A stretch of DNA of 64,000 nt from Bufo bufo (GCF_905171765.1 NC_053392.1:40313114-40377113); one strand, 5' to 3'. Shown: positions 52,881 to 64,000, counted from the stretch's first letter. Made by a program: numbers and translations. The notes: a model not told the origin generated them from the sequence alone.

Positions 52881-53836
52881 TGTTTTGAGCCTCTTCCTCA
52901 GGGGTAGAACAAACACCCCATCTTCTAAAATTATTAAAGGGGTCCTCTGATTTTATCTTACATCTGAGGCCTAAGATCCGCTATCATCAACTGGTCAATG
53001 CATTAAATCAATTTAAAGTTCCCCTCCCCCTCAAAATCAGGGGAGCGCATTTGGCTATTTTTTCGGAAGTCCCATAGCAGTAAATGGAGAAAACGCTGTG
53101 CGCGCAGTGTGCTCTCCATACACGCAAACCGCCATTTTTTAGACATTAGCGGAGTCCCAGAGGTGGACATTTATGGCTCATCTTATCAAAATCCCATAAA
53201 TGGCCCAACCCCTCATAGAGGAGGGCCCCGATTCAGGATTCTCACCTATTAGAGCAGATACAAAGAGAGTCTCTGTCTCTGGAGGACCCAACCTGACCAT
53301 GACTTCCATGAGAACCATGTAATGCTTTGTTTCACCTGTGGTGGCGCTGCAGAGAAATATAACCGTTCCCAGCAGATTAAACCTCAATGTCCTTGATTTT
53401 TTCTGTCAGGGACCCTTCAAAAAAAGCATTGTCCAAAGTGGACAACCCCTTTCAGAACATTTGAGAGACCCCCCCCATAGTTCGTAGATGACCTGTCATT
53501 TGCTCAGTATATTAACATTCTATTCCAAATGACAGAGAATTGTCTGGTTACTGTGTATTACCACATGACCACGGACAATATGGACCCTTTTCCTCTCATG
53601 TGTCACCGCTGGATTTCACTTCTGCTCCGTCAGTTTCTGTTTATTTCTTAGAAACTTCTACAAATATACAGCGAAATGGCCTAAAAAAAATCTGCATTAT
53701 GTGAAATTATATTCCTTCCCTTTACTGAATTTCTGCTCATCTAACCAGAGTCAGAAACCAGGAAGAGCAGGATGAACTGTCGTATAGCTCAGTGCGGTTC
53801 ATCCAAAGTTATAGACATCATCGTTTTGAGGTTTAC

Positions 53837-54015
53837 CTCCACTCTGCCTCTAGATGGAGACACTCGTACTTTTCCTGCACCTCTCCTACTGTCAGGTCGG
53901 GGTGAAGCCAGTGGATCTCGTCAGATTTCAGGTGCTTGAGCCGCAGTCCGTAACACTCCACATGTTGGATGTCTGGACCGATCCGGCCGCTCAGGAGGAT
54001 GGAGCTGATGATCTC
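53837..54015 (-). CDS. PTK2B: PTK2B window exon 2: FERM F1
   Basis: 179 nt, acceptor CTGTACACAG, donor GTAAAC. Encodes EIISSILLSGRIGPDIQHVE, then CYGLRLKHLKSDEIHWLHP and KYECLHLEAEW, the ubiquitin-like F1 lobe. A hairpin MITE begins about 50 bp upstream of the acceptor. Confidence 0.98.
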
Positions 54016-54059
54016 CTGTGTACAGATAGACAGGCATTACGTCACAAATCACCCATGAC

Positions 54060-54250
54060 CTAGGACAGGTGCTGACCCCTGACCCCTTCATTTTCAATGG
54101 GGCCGGAGTGTGCTGTCCGCATGCGCATTCCGTTCCGCATATGCGGACAGCACACTCCGGCACCATTGAAAATGAGTGGGTCAGCACCTGTTCCGCAAAA
54201 TTGCGGAATAGATGTGGACCCATTTTGCGGACGTGTGAATGGACCCTAAC
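54060..54250. mobile_element. Hairpin MITE 45 bp upstream of PTK2B exon 2
   Basis: gacaggtgctgacccctgac is inverted against gtgggtcagcacctgttcc, and ggagtgtgctgtccgcatgc against catatgcggacagcacactcc. The stem is about 55 bp each side around 54127. Its right end is gcggacgtgtgaatggaccc, as at 7305. It leaves little room for a branch point before the acceptor. Confidence 0.85.
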
Positions 54251-54337
54251 TACCGCAGCTTCTGACAGAACATATAGCTAGTGGCAGTGGAAGATTTAAA
54301 CTGAGCAACCAGCTCAGTGAGACGGACAAAAAAAAGA

Positions 54338-54485
54338 ACAAACAGCAGGTGGCGCTATACAGATAGATTTTATTGAATAACTAAGCGGCTATACAAAATT
54401 TTTAATTACATGTAATTACAAAAGTATTCAGATCCAGGTGCTGGTTTGAAAAATATATAGAATATGTGTTATGACACAACCCCTT
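54338..54485. repeat. Dispersed repeat shared with 35478-35640
   Basis: Same phrases in the same order as the 35.5-kb copy (aacagcaggtggcgctatac, gtattcagatccaggtgctg), ending acaacccctttaa. Confidence 0.8.
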
Positions 54486-55018
54486 TAAGTATTATGGATA
54501 ACAGCATACATGTCATAGAAGCAGACTGTTTAGCTTGTATGAGCCCCTCGGAGAGAGGAGGCCCCACCTTGGTTTGTCCTGTATGCAGGACTCCCATCCC
54601 CAGAGGATCTAAATTGCATTGGACCATTTTCTGGCAACCATTGGTGACATTTTGTGACATGAGCGAGCGTGACAGATACAAATCAAAGGCAGACATATTT
54701 TGGTTGTTGCATCTGTCAGCAGTTTTGTCCCTATGACACCGGCTGACCTGTTACATGTGCGCTTGGCAGCTGAAGACGTCTGTGTTGGTCCCATGTTCAG
54801 ATGTGCTCATATTGCTGAGATAATTTTAGTTTTAATATATGCAAATCAGCCTCTAGGGGCATTTTAACTTTTGCATGCATTGACCCCTTCACCTCTCTAG
54901 ACCACCCTTAACTCCTTTATCAACCTAGACCACCAGGGTTATTACCATGAATCCCTTCACCACTCTAGATCCTCAGGCTTATCATTAACATCTTCAACTC
55001 TCTAGACCAGGGATCAGC

Positions 55019-55165
55019 AACCTTCGGCACTCCAGCTGCCGTGAAACTACAACTCCCAGCATGCAAACATGCTCGGCTGCTCTTCTAAGTCCCATAGAAG
55101 TGAAATGAAGCATTCTGGGAGTTGTAGTTTCTGAGCAGCTGGAGTTCTAGAGGTTGCTGATCCCT
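55019..55165. mobile_element. caactcccagcatgc MITE, copy 2
   Basis: gggatcagcaacctt is inverted against aggttgctgatccct, with caactcccagcatgc and its partner gggagttgtagttt inside. Flanked by ctagacca / gtagacca, a near-perfect 8-bp duplication. Confidence 0.8.
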
Positions 55166-55258
55166 GCTGTAGACCATGAGGTTATTACTGTGAACCACTT
55201 CAATGCTCTTGACCATTGGGGTTATAACCATTCATTTTTTTTCCCATCTACCTGGACC

Positions 55259-55380
55259 AGGGGTCAGCAACCTACGGCACTCCAGCTGTTGTGAAACTAC
55301 AACTCCCAGCATGCTCCACTCACTTCTATGGGAGTTCTGAGAACAGCCAAGCAAGTGTGCATGCTGGGAGGTTGCTGATC
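55259..55380. mobile_element. caactcccagcatgc MITE, copy 3
   Basis: ggggtcagcaacct is inverted against gaggttgctgatccc; the interior again has acaactcccagcatgc. Flanks cctggacc / cctagacc resemble a duplicated 8-mer with one change. Confidence 0.75.
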
Positions 55381-56074
55381 CCGTACCTAGACCGTCAGGG
55401 TTATTATTGTTAACCCCTTCAAAACTCTAGACCACCAAGGTTGTTGCAATTATTCCTTCCACCGCTATAGACCACCAGGATAACTGCAAATAATCCCAGC
55501 TCTATACCACTAGGGTTATTATTATTAACCCCTTCACCACATTGGATCAACAGTGTATTATTATGTATTGTAACCCCCTACAACTCTCAAGACCAACAGG
55601 TTATTACCTTAAATGCCTTTATCAATGAATACCACCAGAGGTTATTACCAATAATCTCTTCACCACTATAGACCACCAGGATTATTATATTTAAGCTTTT
55701 CACCTCTGTAGACCACCAGAGTATCATCATCATCATTAACACCTTCACTTTTCTAGACCATCAGGTTGATAACATTAGACCTTTTGACCCTAGACCACTC
55801 GGGTTATTACCATTAATACCTTTACCACTCAAAACTACAAGAGATATCATCTTTAATCTCTTCACCAACCTAGACCACCAGGGTTATCATTGTTAAACTC
55901 TAGACCACTACTATAGACAACTAGGGTAATTACCAATAATCCCCTTTCTATGCCCATTCACCACCCTAGACCACCAGTATTATACCAATCTCTTCACCAC
56001 ATTAGACCACCATGGTTATACCCATTTTTTATTATTTTTATTAACTCCTAAACCAACATAAACCAGTATACAGG

Positions 56075-56275
56075 CTAGGACAGCGCTAAAGCCCGCCCAT
56101 TAGTGACATCACAGGGCCTCCGTCTAGCAGTCCCTATGGAGAGTCCCACTGGATCTCCTAAAAATGCGCGATTCAGGGCAGGGCAAAGGAGAGCATCAGA
56201 GCATGAAATCCTCAGATGCTCATATCAGGGGAGCCGGAGGGGTGAAGACGGGGATACGTCCCCATTAAAATCCAT
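56075..56275. repeat. Dispersed repeat shared with 14495-14725
   Basis: gctaaagcccgcccattagt, ggatctcctaaaaatgc and gatgctcatatcaggggagc parallel the 14.5-kb copy. Confidence 0.7.
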
Positions 56276-57013
56276 GAATATTGGGTGTTAGAAGCTGTTG
56301 CCAGTGGCCATCATCCTGGTGGTATAAAGCCTGGTCCTTCTAGTAAGGTCAAATTTCATGTTTCACATCTTACAGCAAAGAAAACAAAAATGCTATCATC
56401 ACCTCTGACCGATCATGATGCAAAGAAACAGGCTCTCGACGCACACTCAGTCCCCTAAGATCAATTCAGTCAAGAAGAAAAGACGGCACAGAAAAGCCCA
56501 CGTTCACTCGCAGGAACAGCCCACGACATGGAGACATAATGGCTCTGCGTAACTTCGTCAGCTTCTTGCATTGTGGCTTTTGGCCTAATTTCAGTCCGTA
56601 GAGAAAACGTATGAATAGGAGAGAGGCGAAACTTGATAATCCTGATAAAAGGCGTAAAACCATATTTATATATACGGTGTGTTCTTTTTGTTTCCTGTCG
56701 AATGTCATAGAATAAAGATGCTGGGAGTTATACAATGGCTCGAGCAGAGCTGGGATCTGTGGGAAGGTAGAGGTGGGGGTGCACATCTCCATAATAGCAG
56801 TGTAAGACTGACAGGTGAAGACAGAAAAACCCAAGAGCTCTCCGGAGATCGACAGAGTTGGGTACCGGTGGCCATCAAGCCTGGAGAATAGTCCTGGTGG
56901 AGAGTATTGATGACCATCACACTGACCGTTTGGGACTTAGGGATGACCAGAATTGAAGCCCCCTTAAGATTTAGGTGCTAATCCTGTCTACAATGCTTGG
57001 CCAACGACCCTCA
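56276..57013. other. Part of PTK2B intron 1, nothing recognised
   Basis: About 740 bp without array or element end; no plausible frame. Confidence 0.5.
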
Positions 57014-57735
57014 AAGGGGTTGTCTCACTTCAGTAACTAGCATTTATCATGTAGAGAAAGGTAGTACAAGCCACTAACTAATGTATTGTTATTATCCATA
57101 TTGCTTCCTTTGTTGGCTGGATTCATTTTTCTATCACATTATACACTGCTCGTTTCTATGGTTACAGAACACCCTGCAATCCATCAGTGGTGGTCGTGCT
57201 TGCACAATTTAGGAATATTAGTATATTAGTAAGTGGCTTGTATTAAAGGGGTATTCCCGTCTTAGACAATGGGGGCATATCACTAGGATATGCCCCCATT
57301 GTCTGAGAGGGGCGGGTCCTACCGCTGGGACCCGCACCTATATCGAGAACGGGAGTGCTGTGGCTGGAGGACCCCAGATTTCCTGGGGTCCGTCCACACC
57401 AAGCGCTAATACCCGCCTCTCCCATACAAGTGAATGTATGGCCCATGCTCCTATTCATTTCTATGGGGCAGACGGCAATAGCTGAGCCAGCGCTCGACTA
57501 TTTTCGGCGCCCCCATAGAAATAAATGGAGGGCAGCTGCGCATGCGCAGTGCGCTCTCCTTCACTTTCGGGGCTTCGTTCTCGATGTAGGTGCGGATCCC
57601 AGTGGTGGGACCCGCACCTATAAGACAATGGGGGCATATCCTAGCGATATGCCCCCATTGTCTGAGATGGGAAAACCTCTTTAACTTTCTCTACATGATA
57701 AATGCAACTTACTGAAGTGAGACAACCCCTTTAAG
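57014..57735. mobile_element. Nested pair of inverted-repeat elements
   Basis: Outer element: aaaggggttgtctcacttca at 57015 is inverted against tgaagtgagacaacccctt at 57714-57732, with atttatcatgtagagaaag and its partner inside. An inner element (about 57244-57683) has its own arms: agacaatgggggcatatc near both ends, and gggacccgcacctat in each. The inner copy splits the outer one. Confidence 0.8.
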
Positions 57736-57789
57736 ACCTTAATTCCCGGGGACCAAATCTCACTAGACAATGGGACTTTTTGTTTCCCC

Positions 57790-57885
57790 TTTTAAGCTGT
57801 TGCAAAGCTACAACTACCAATTGCCCTGGACAGGCTGTAGCATTATGGGAGTTGTAGGTTTTGCAACAGCTGGAAAGCAAGAATT
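57790..57885. repeat. caactcccag-type MITE, partial or diverged copy
   Basis: agctgttgcaaagctacaac is inverted against gttgtaggttttgcaacagct. Shorter core than the other copies. Confidence 0.7.
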
Positions 57886-58492
57886 TGGGGACCATTGATG
57901 TACTGTATATGGTTCCTGTTGTGTGGCATGAATGTCCACCCAACTTTTTAACTTCTGAACAGTTTTTGTCCCAGTTGGTGGCTAGGAACATAACAGTAGT
58001 CAGTCTTCTTTGTTAATGGCCACACGGCACCTTTAAACAGGGGCTGTACCCACTTCCCCAACCCCAGCGCTCTTCAGTTACACAGGTGGGAGGCCTTCTT
58101 CTGCCATCTGCTTTTCCTCCTTTTCCACATCATCTAATATGGATGAGAATATGTCATCAGGAACATCTCCTCCTTTCTCTGAGTTTTCTAGGACATGGAG
58201 ACTTTGAAGGATGATTTAGAACAATTAAAGCCAGCAAAATAAGACGACGGTCATCATTAAGACCTGACCCCGCTATCGGGTGCAGACTGGAGGGTATTGG
58301 TTGGCACGCTGGCACTGGAATAATAAAGGCCTTTTATTCTTATACCATCTTATTGGTATTGAATTACATATCTTAGTTTATGGCTGATGTAGGAATAAGT
58401 AAATGTAGGAATAAATAAAATTGACACAGAATAAGTCTGTCCGCACTGTCCCTGCAGTCTCCCTGCACTGTCCCTGCAGTCTCCCTGCACTC

Positions 58493-58650
58493 TCATAGAA
58501 TGTGTCGGCAGAGAAGAATCATTTGGCCCATCTAGTCTGCCCAATATACTGTCTGCCCAATATACTCTCCTTATGACCTAGTCTGCCCCATCTAGTCTGC
58601 CCAATATACTCTCCTTATGATCTCCCTGCTCTCACCCTCTCCAATATTCT
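58493..58650 (-). repeat. CR1-like LINE 3' end fragment with local duplications
   Basis: Reverse complement of the 3' end of the 37.8-kb LINE (ggcccatctagtctgcccaa). The segment ctagtctgcccaatatact recurs, with ctccttatga after it, at three spots. It is preceded by a 24-bp direct repeat (ctgcactgtccctgcagtct). Confidence 0.75.
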
Positions 58651-59221
58651 TCTATTAATCGTTTTCAGCAACACAGTTTCTAGAACATGAGCTCTTGCCA
58701 TGTCACTCCCTATGCTCAGCTCACAGGACATTGGCGGAGACCACGCAGGATGAGGGTTTTATAGGGATGTGACATCACAGGGGATGGCTATTTGCGGATT
58801 GGCCGTCTGCACAGCATTATGGGTGATCTTGCGTTCCTGGGCTTGTCTCCTCTACATTTACCTTCGCTGTGTAACACGTGCATCTGCCATTTTAGGAAAA
58901 CCTGATTTGTTACCATGAAGCGTGAGAAAATTCAGATTCATTACAAATGAAGGTTTTCCTGAACTTCAGACTGAATTCCACTTTGAATGCTTCGCTTCAC
59001 TGAACACTAGTAATCCCCCCCCCCCCCCCACTACAGTGGGGGAAGAGTTGGTTTCCAATTGGAGAATGGATGAATGATGCACCTAGCCACAAGGGATCTG
59101 AACATGAAAGGGGCATCCAGAAATTAAAAACAAAAAAATAACAAAAATAAAATAAAATTTTAAATGCTCCAACCGATTAAAGACCACACCTTTTGGCTAA
59201 TGCACTTGCTTTTTATATTCT

Positions 59222-59412
59222 TAAAGGGGTTATCCAGAATTAGAAAAACATGGCTGCTTTAGTCCAAAAACAGCCTCACACCTGTCCATGGGTTTGGTAT
59301 TGCAACTCAGCTCCACTGAAGTGAATGGGGCTTTGTTGTAATATCGCACACAACCTGCGGACAGGTGTGGGAAAAAAACGCCATCTTTTATAGTCCCTGA
59401 CAACCTCTTTAA
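59222..59412. repeat. Dispersed inverted-end repeat
   Basis: aaaggggttatccagaatta at the left and ccctgacaacctcttta at the right form weak inverted ends; the interior matches 27350-27410. Confidence 0.65.
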
Positions 59413-59439
59413 TGTAGCTTGAAATTGAGGGTCTTATTT

Positions 59440-60545
59440 GTAGCATGGTCCACACTACTGGAGGTGGTCATCGCTACTAAGTAAAGACAATGGTGTCCTA
59501 ATCGTACAATTACTGACTCATCTGATGCCTCAACACATAGATTACAATTGTCAGATAAATTATGCCCATTGTACAGCCATTGACAACTCTGATCCCTCAA
59601 CCTATAGATATAAATAAATGATCCTCGTCTGTAGGACCATTAAATCGCCTGATGCTCCAAACTATCAAACACCGAGGCCAAATCAGTTATCTTCATCTGT
59701 AGGACCATAGACTCATCTGATCCAGGCCCAAACAATAAAATACAACAGCAAAATTAACTATTCTTATCTGTAGGACCATAGACTCAGATCCCAAAACCTA
59801 TAGAGCGCAATGGTCAAAGACCACAGACTTATTTGATCCCCCCATTTATAGCGAACAATGGTCAAATCGATTATTCTCATCTGTAGGGCCTTAGACTCAT
59901 CTGATCCCCCAACGACCAAATCAGTTATACTCATCTGTAGGACCATGGACTCATCTGATTTCCACAACCAACAGAGAACAGTGGCCAAATCAGTTATCCT
60001 CATCTGTAGGACCATAGAGTCATCTGATCTTGCAAACCATAGAATACAATGGCCCAATAGATTATCATAATCATACATCCATTGATTTAATTTATTCCTT
60101 AAGCTGTAAAGCACAGTGGACAAGTCAATTATCCTCATTCATACAGCCATTGATCTTTCTCATCCCTCAACTCAAAGAGTACAATGGGCAAATTGTTCAT
60201 TCTCATCTGCACATCCCTTCATTTTTCTGCTTCCCAAATCCATAAAATCCAATAATCAAATCCCATATTGTCATTCATAGCTTTACTGGCTCTGATTCTC
60301 TAACCATAGAGTACAATGGCCAAGTTGATTATCCTCATCCATACATCCCTTGATTCATCTGATCCTCACTAGAATGTAATGGCTGAATCAATTGTCCTGA
60401 CTCTTCAGTTATAGGTCCATTGACTCTTCAAAATGCCCAGCCCATAAAGTACAGTAGCCTGTCGCCCATAGAGTACAATGACCATATCAATTATGCTCAT
60501 TGATAAGTTTATTGACTCCTCTGATCCTTCAACTCATAGAGTACA
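59440..60545. repeat. Degenerate tandem array next to PTK2B exon 1
   Basis: catctgtaggaccatagact, with changes, starts near 59694, 59766, 59876, 59932 and 59999: irregular steps of about 56-112 bp. Related agagtacaatggccaaatc words run to about 60545, within 50 bp of the exon 1 donor. Confidence 0.8.
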
Positions 60546-60590
60546 ATGACCACAAATGCAAATCACATTTACAAAAAGATCACAACTTAC

Positions 60591-60730
60591 CCGTATGTCT
60601 GTGAAGATGCTGCACTTGACAAGCTTGAAGTTCTTCATGAGGTTGGAGCTATTACTATGAAAGCACACCTTGAGAATCCGCATCTCTTCCTTACTGATCT
60701 CCCCATCGAGTGGCTGATCTGTGGGGCCAT
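60591..60730 (-). CDS. PTK2B: PTK2B window exon 1: FERM F1 start
   Basis: 140 nt, acceptor TTGTTTATTCAG, donor GTAAGT. Encodes DGPTDQPLDGEISKEEM, then RILKVCFHSNSSNLMKNFK and LVKCSIFTDIR. It starts with two bases of a split codon, so an upstream coding exon with the start codon must exist. The frame is open further upstream with methionines, but the acceptor and phase argue those codons are intron. Confidence 0.96.
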
Positions 60731-62984
60731 CTGAATAAACAAAAGTGTTTCCCCTTGAACGGTTTATACGGTCCAGAGACATCCTGGCAGGGACTGGAAT
60801 ATGGGCTAAGAACTGGACATTACTTATCTGTGGAGACAAAGAAAGTTCTTGTGAAGCTCATGTATTCCACTCTTATGTCCTTACACTGGTAAAAACCTAT
60901 GATATCAACAAAGTACAACAAAGATATTCAACAGTCAGCCAAGTGTTATATTGCACATATCCTCTGCCAGTGTTCTGGTTATGAGTTTGTCTACATGGAC
61001 AACTTCCCACACAGGTTCTCCTTCCATAATATTGAACATAATCCATGTACTTTCCAAAGATCTCCCAGTCAATATTCTACACCAACAGCCATATTCTCTT
61101 TCCAGCAACTCCAAGACTATTTCCTCCATGAACATCTCACAAAGTTCTGCAGATATAGTCTGTACGGTTCTCGACTAGCCCATCAATGTACCAGGAGATA
61201 ATCCGGTCGTTCCACATTCTGCAACAATAATGGGCCCAGAAGACAACCGCCTAGGGAAAGTTCTAATTAAACCACTTCCTATCAGTATTGTATTCGAACT
61301 TCTCCAAGTCAATGTTCCTCAATCACATCTCTCAGAAAATGTAGCAAAGCCATATTACCAAATGAAGTAAAGTATTATATCATAGTCTGTGATCTTTTCC
61401 ATTGGATAGCATATAAACTTGGTAGCATGTAAAAAACCTCAATGTCATATTTAGCTCTGTCACAGCTATGGTATATCTGAACACGTCCAAAAGAATGTGT
61501 AGAAGAAGCTCTTGGGACCGTGCTCCAATCTGAAGAATCCAATATGGTGAAGATATCAAAATCAAACTCATTAATGATCCCACTCGCAGTGCATGTAGGA
61601 GTGTTAAACCCCTTTTTTAGACAAAAAGGACATGGCCAATCTTCACCACATTGGATTTCTCAAATTCTTTGGATTTAACTGTGGTCCTATTCTCCTTTTT
61701 CTTCTTCACTCTTAAGAGATAATTGTTGACCTCATCGCCCATACTATGCATCTTGCTTGACCAACCTAGACGAGCTGGCAAGTTTTCTACTAAAATAATT
61801 TTCTTCTTCGATATTTCCATGCCAAAGTTCTACATGGAGTCCCCACAGCTTCTGTTCTACATGGATGCATCTTCTTTGAGAACCTCTCTTAGTCAAAATC
61901 CTACCTGCGCTTTCCCCAAGGCAAACTTGTACCAAGACACCTCTTTGTATGAACCCAAATGCCCTTTTGGACATCTCCAACCAAAGTTGTGTTGCTTATT
62001 GTATTTCACTTTAGATATTAAAGTCATGGTAAAACAGTATATGTTATGTATTTATTATACTTATGGGCGACAAAATTATCTAAAATATACACAAAATTTC
62101 CATATATTTTTCCTAGAAACCCAGAGGAGCGTTGTCTTGCTTACAATACTCCTCATGCATACTAGGTGCCCTCCAGAAGGAGGAACAGTACCCCAACCGA
62201 GACCTCTCAGGCAGCCAATCAAGCTCTGTTAGAGCAGTTACCCAGAAGGAGCAGGGTTCCTGGGATGAGACTTAGAAAAGAGACTAGCTTTTATATTTCT
62301 TTTCCAGAAAAGCATTAGGTGGGAATGAAAAAAATGCACTGATTCTATCTCTCCCTCTTTCTCTCTCTTTTCTCTACAGTTGGAGCATATTTGGGTAGGA
62401 TCGATTTGTACCCAAATTAAATTTTTTCAAAAATTCGTCAAATTGGACCCAGAACACATTTCAAGAAATTCGTTAAAGAAAGGCGTTAACTTTTTTGGTG
62501 CATTTTCTTAGTACATAATAAGCCATTAAATGTATAAAATAGCCTTTAGTATGTTGCCTTTAGTGCGTCGCAGGTTCCAATCGTGAAGTGGGTACAGTTC
62601 ACATTTAAAGGTTCGAAAAACGCACATGATAAGCCATGCCCATTTACCACGAAGCCATGCTCCCTTTCCGATGCAGCCAAAAATGTGTGAATTACACTCA
62701 AATGTGGTGCAAAGCATCTACGCCAGACTTCTGGTGCACTTTCAATCGTCAATCCGCCCCACTGTGTCCACATATTGTGCATCGCAGCAGAATGGCACTG
62801 AGCAAAAAAATAAAACTGTTGTTTATTTGTAAAACTAGACAACCCCTTTAAGTCAGAAAATGCGAATGTAGTAAGCATGCTCTCTAAAAAGGACTGGAGC
62901 CAGTGTGCAGTGAGGTGGAGCTGGCCTGTTGTCAACACCTATCGCCTCCAGCTTTATTATATAGGACTTACTGTAGAGTTGACT
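60731..62984. other. Upstream of PTK2B exon 1: intron or 5' region, no exon found
   Basis: No exon with the N-terminal methionine could be recognised. 60990-61960 has recurring tcttctcc / ctacatggagt words that may be another decayed array. 62380-62480 resembles a common frog repeat (tttgggtaggatcgatttg). No promoter or CpG-rich segment is evident. Confidence 0.5.
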
Positions 62985-63360
62985 AGTGATGTCCCGAACT
63001 ATTCGCCGGCGAACAGTTCACGGCGAACATGGCTTGTTCGCGTTCGCCGCGGCGGGCGAACATATGCGATGTTCGGTCCGCCCCTATACATCATCATTGA
63101 GCAAACTTTGACCCTGTATCTCACAGTCAGCAGACACATTCCAGCCAATCAGCAGCAGACCCTCCCTCCCAGACCCTCCCACCTCCTTGACAGCATCCAT
63201 TTTATATTCATTCGGAAGCTGCATTCTCAGTGAGAGGAGGGACAGTGCTGCTGCTGCTGATTCAATAGGGAAAGCGTTAGCTAGGACATTGTTCTGTGTC
63301 CACAGACTCATCTGCTGTAAGGACAGCGTCCTGACAGCACCCCAAAAAGACCTTTTTAGG
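62985..63360. repeat. Frog dispersed repeat with gttcgcc/ggcgaac start
   Basis: A GC-rich start (tattcgccggcgaacagttc, cgttcgccgcggcgggcgaa) followed by ccaatcagcagcagaccctc. I recognise the type as widespread in frogs but cannot name its class. Confidence 0.6.
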
Positions 63361-63401
63361 GCTGGTACATCAGTCTGCTTTTTTATTTATTTATATATAT
63401 A

Positions 63402-64000
63402 CAGTACAGACCAAAAGTTTGGACACACCTTCTCATTCAAAGAGTTTTCTTTATTTTCATGACTATGAAGGCATCAAAACTATGAATTAACACATGTGGA
63501 ATTATATACATAACAAACAAGTGTGAAACAACTGAAAATATGTCATATTCTAGGTTCTTCAAAGTAGCCACCTTTTGCTTTGATTACTGCTTTGCACACT
63601 CTTGGCATTCTCTTGATGAGCTTCAAGAGGTAGTCCCCTGAAATGGTCTTCCAACAGTCTTGAAGGAGTTCCCAGAGATGCTTAGCACTTGTTGGCCCTT
63701 TTGCCTTCACTCTGCGGTCCAGCTCACCCCAAACCACCTCGATTGGGTTCAGGTCTGGTGACTGTGGAGGCCAGGTCATCTGGAGCAGCACCCCATCACT
63801 CTCCTTCATGGTCAAATAGCCCTTACTTTCAAAGTTTTCCCAATTTTTCGGCTGACTGACTGACCTTCATTTCTTAAAGTAATGATGGCCACTCGTATTT
63901 CTTTACTTAGCTGCTTTATTCTTGCCATAATACAAATTCTAACAGTCTATTCAGTAGGACTATCAGCTGTGTATCCACCTGACTTCTCCTCAACGCAACT
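63402..64000 (-). mobile_element. Tc1-like transposon, internally deleted, runs off the window
   Basis: The terminal inverted repeat cagtacagaccaaaagtttg begins at 63402 directly after TA (63400-63401), the Tc1/mariner target dinucleotide. The minus strand carries transposase pieces at both ends of the gene but lacks the middle. The other terminus is beyond 64000. Confidence 0.92.
63543..63935 (-). pseudogene. Tc1 transposase, N- and C-terminal pieces joined by a deletion
   Basis: N-terminal piece: MARIKQLSKEIRVAIITLRN near 63930-63870, then VSRKIGKTLK. C-terminal piece: KGYLTMKESDGVLLQMTWPP (from about 63828), SPDLNPIEVVWGELDRRVK, ending GGYFEEPRI at 63543. SPDLNPIE contains the third catalytic acidic residue (E). 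The join near 63828 shifts the frame and removes the rest of the DNA-binding domain and the first two catalytic aspartates. Confidence 0.92.

Larger units (their letters stand above)
54860..56040. repeat. Degenerate tandem array, tagaccaccagggttattac unit
   Basis: ctagaccaccagggttatta with changes recurs about every 45-60 bp together with aacccttcacc. Two MITEs interrupt it (55019-55165, 55259-55380). Old, diverged minisatellite. Confidence 0.8.

Noticed and set aside
53921..54223. 100-codon minus-strand frame across PTK2B exon 2
   Set aside because: It is read in a different frame from the FERM sequence and runs into the hairpin MITE.
58995..59030. Poly-C run as a regulatory element
   Set aside because: A simple homopolymer run next to a dispersed repeat; nothing else supports a regulatory role.
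60731..60839. Alternative start of PTK2B from methionines upstream of exon 1
   Set aside because: A good acceptor (TTTATTCAG) and split-codon phase mark 60730 as an internal exon edge; the upstream residues do not resemble the PYK2 N-terminus.
60935..61135. 66-codon minus-strand frame as the missing N-terminal PTK2B exon
   Set aside because: No similarity to the PYK2 N-terminus and no splice-consistent phase with exon 1.

Overview
The window is a vertebrate, almost certainly anuran (frog/toad), genomic segment. It holds one cellular gene on the minus strand, cut into small exons with canonical GT/AG splice sites and buried in repeats. The spliced exons read as PTK2B (PYK2, the focal adhesion kinase paralogue). 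The frog assignment rests on the repeat families, which I recognise as typical of frog genomes: cacgaccgt/tgcggaacgg inverted-repeat MITEs, 35-bp 'ctactataatactg' satellite, TTAA-flanked elements, Ty3/gypsy TGTCAC...GTGACA LTRs.

PTK2B: twenty consecutive coding exons lie between 60730 and 16063, totalling 1978 nt (about 659 codons), with matching phase at every junction and no exon missing between them. In transcript order they encode FERM F1 (exons 1-3), F2 (3-7), F3 (8-10), the linker with the Src-docking autophosphorylation tyrosine (exons 10-13, SDIYAEI), and the tyrosine kinase domain (exons 14-20: G-loop, VAVK, HRD, DFG, tandem activation-loop tyrosines, kinase C-lobe). The N-terminal exon with the start codon lies upstream of 60730 and was not found up to 64000. 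The proline-rich and FAT exons lie below 16063 and were not found down to position 1, so they are probably outside the window. Exon numbers here are window numbers only.

Layout: 1-8625 is a defective Ty3/gypsy LTR element on the minus strand. It carries a TTAA-flanked element in its pol gene and a hAT-like element with an 8-bp target duplication in its LTR. 8626-12560 is a 35-bp satellite array split by a 5'-truncated L1/Tx1-type LINE. 12785-14460 has a minisatellite and two large fold-back elements. 16063-60730 is the PTK2B segment. Its introns carry four large minisatellites (33 bp at 23.4-26.8 kb, 46 bp at 33.9-35.4 kb, 54 bp at 41.6-43.8 kb, 39 bp at 44.9-50.5 kb), a solo LTR, a twin-primed CR1-like LINE, several MITEs and degenerate tandem arrays. 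60731-64000 is upstream intron or 5' flank with an internally deleted Tc1 element running off the right edge.

The very long open frames over the 33-, 39- and 54-bp arrays are explained by unit lengths that are multiples of three without stop codons, and I do not call them genes. I did not find a new multi-gene system. The most notable content is the intact PTK2B exon chain, the nested and datable transposon insertions, and the higher-order structure of the intronic minisatellites.
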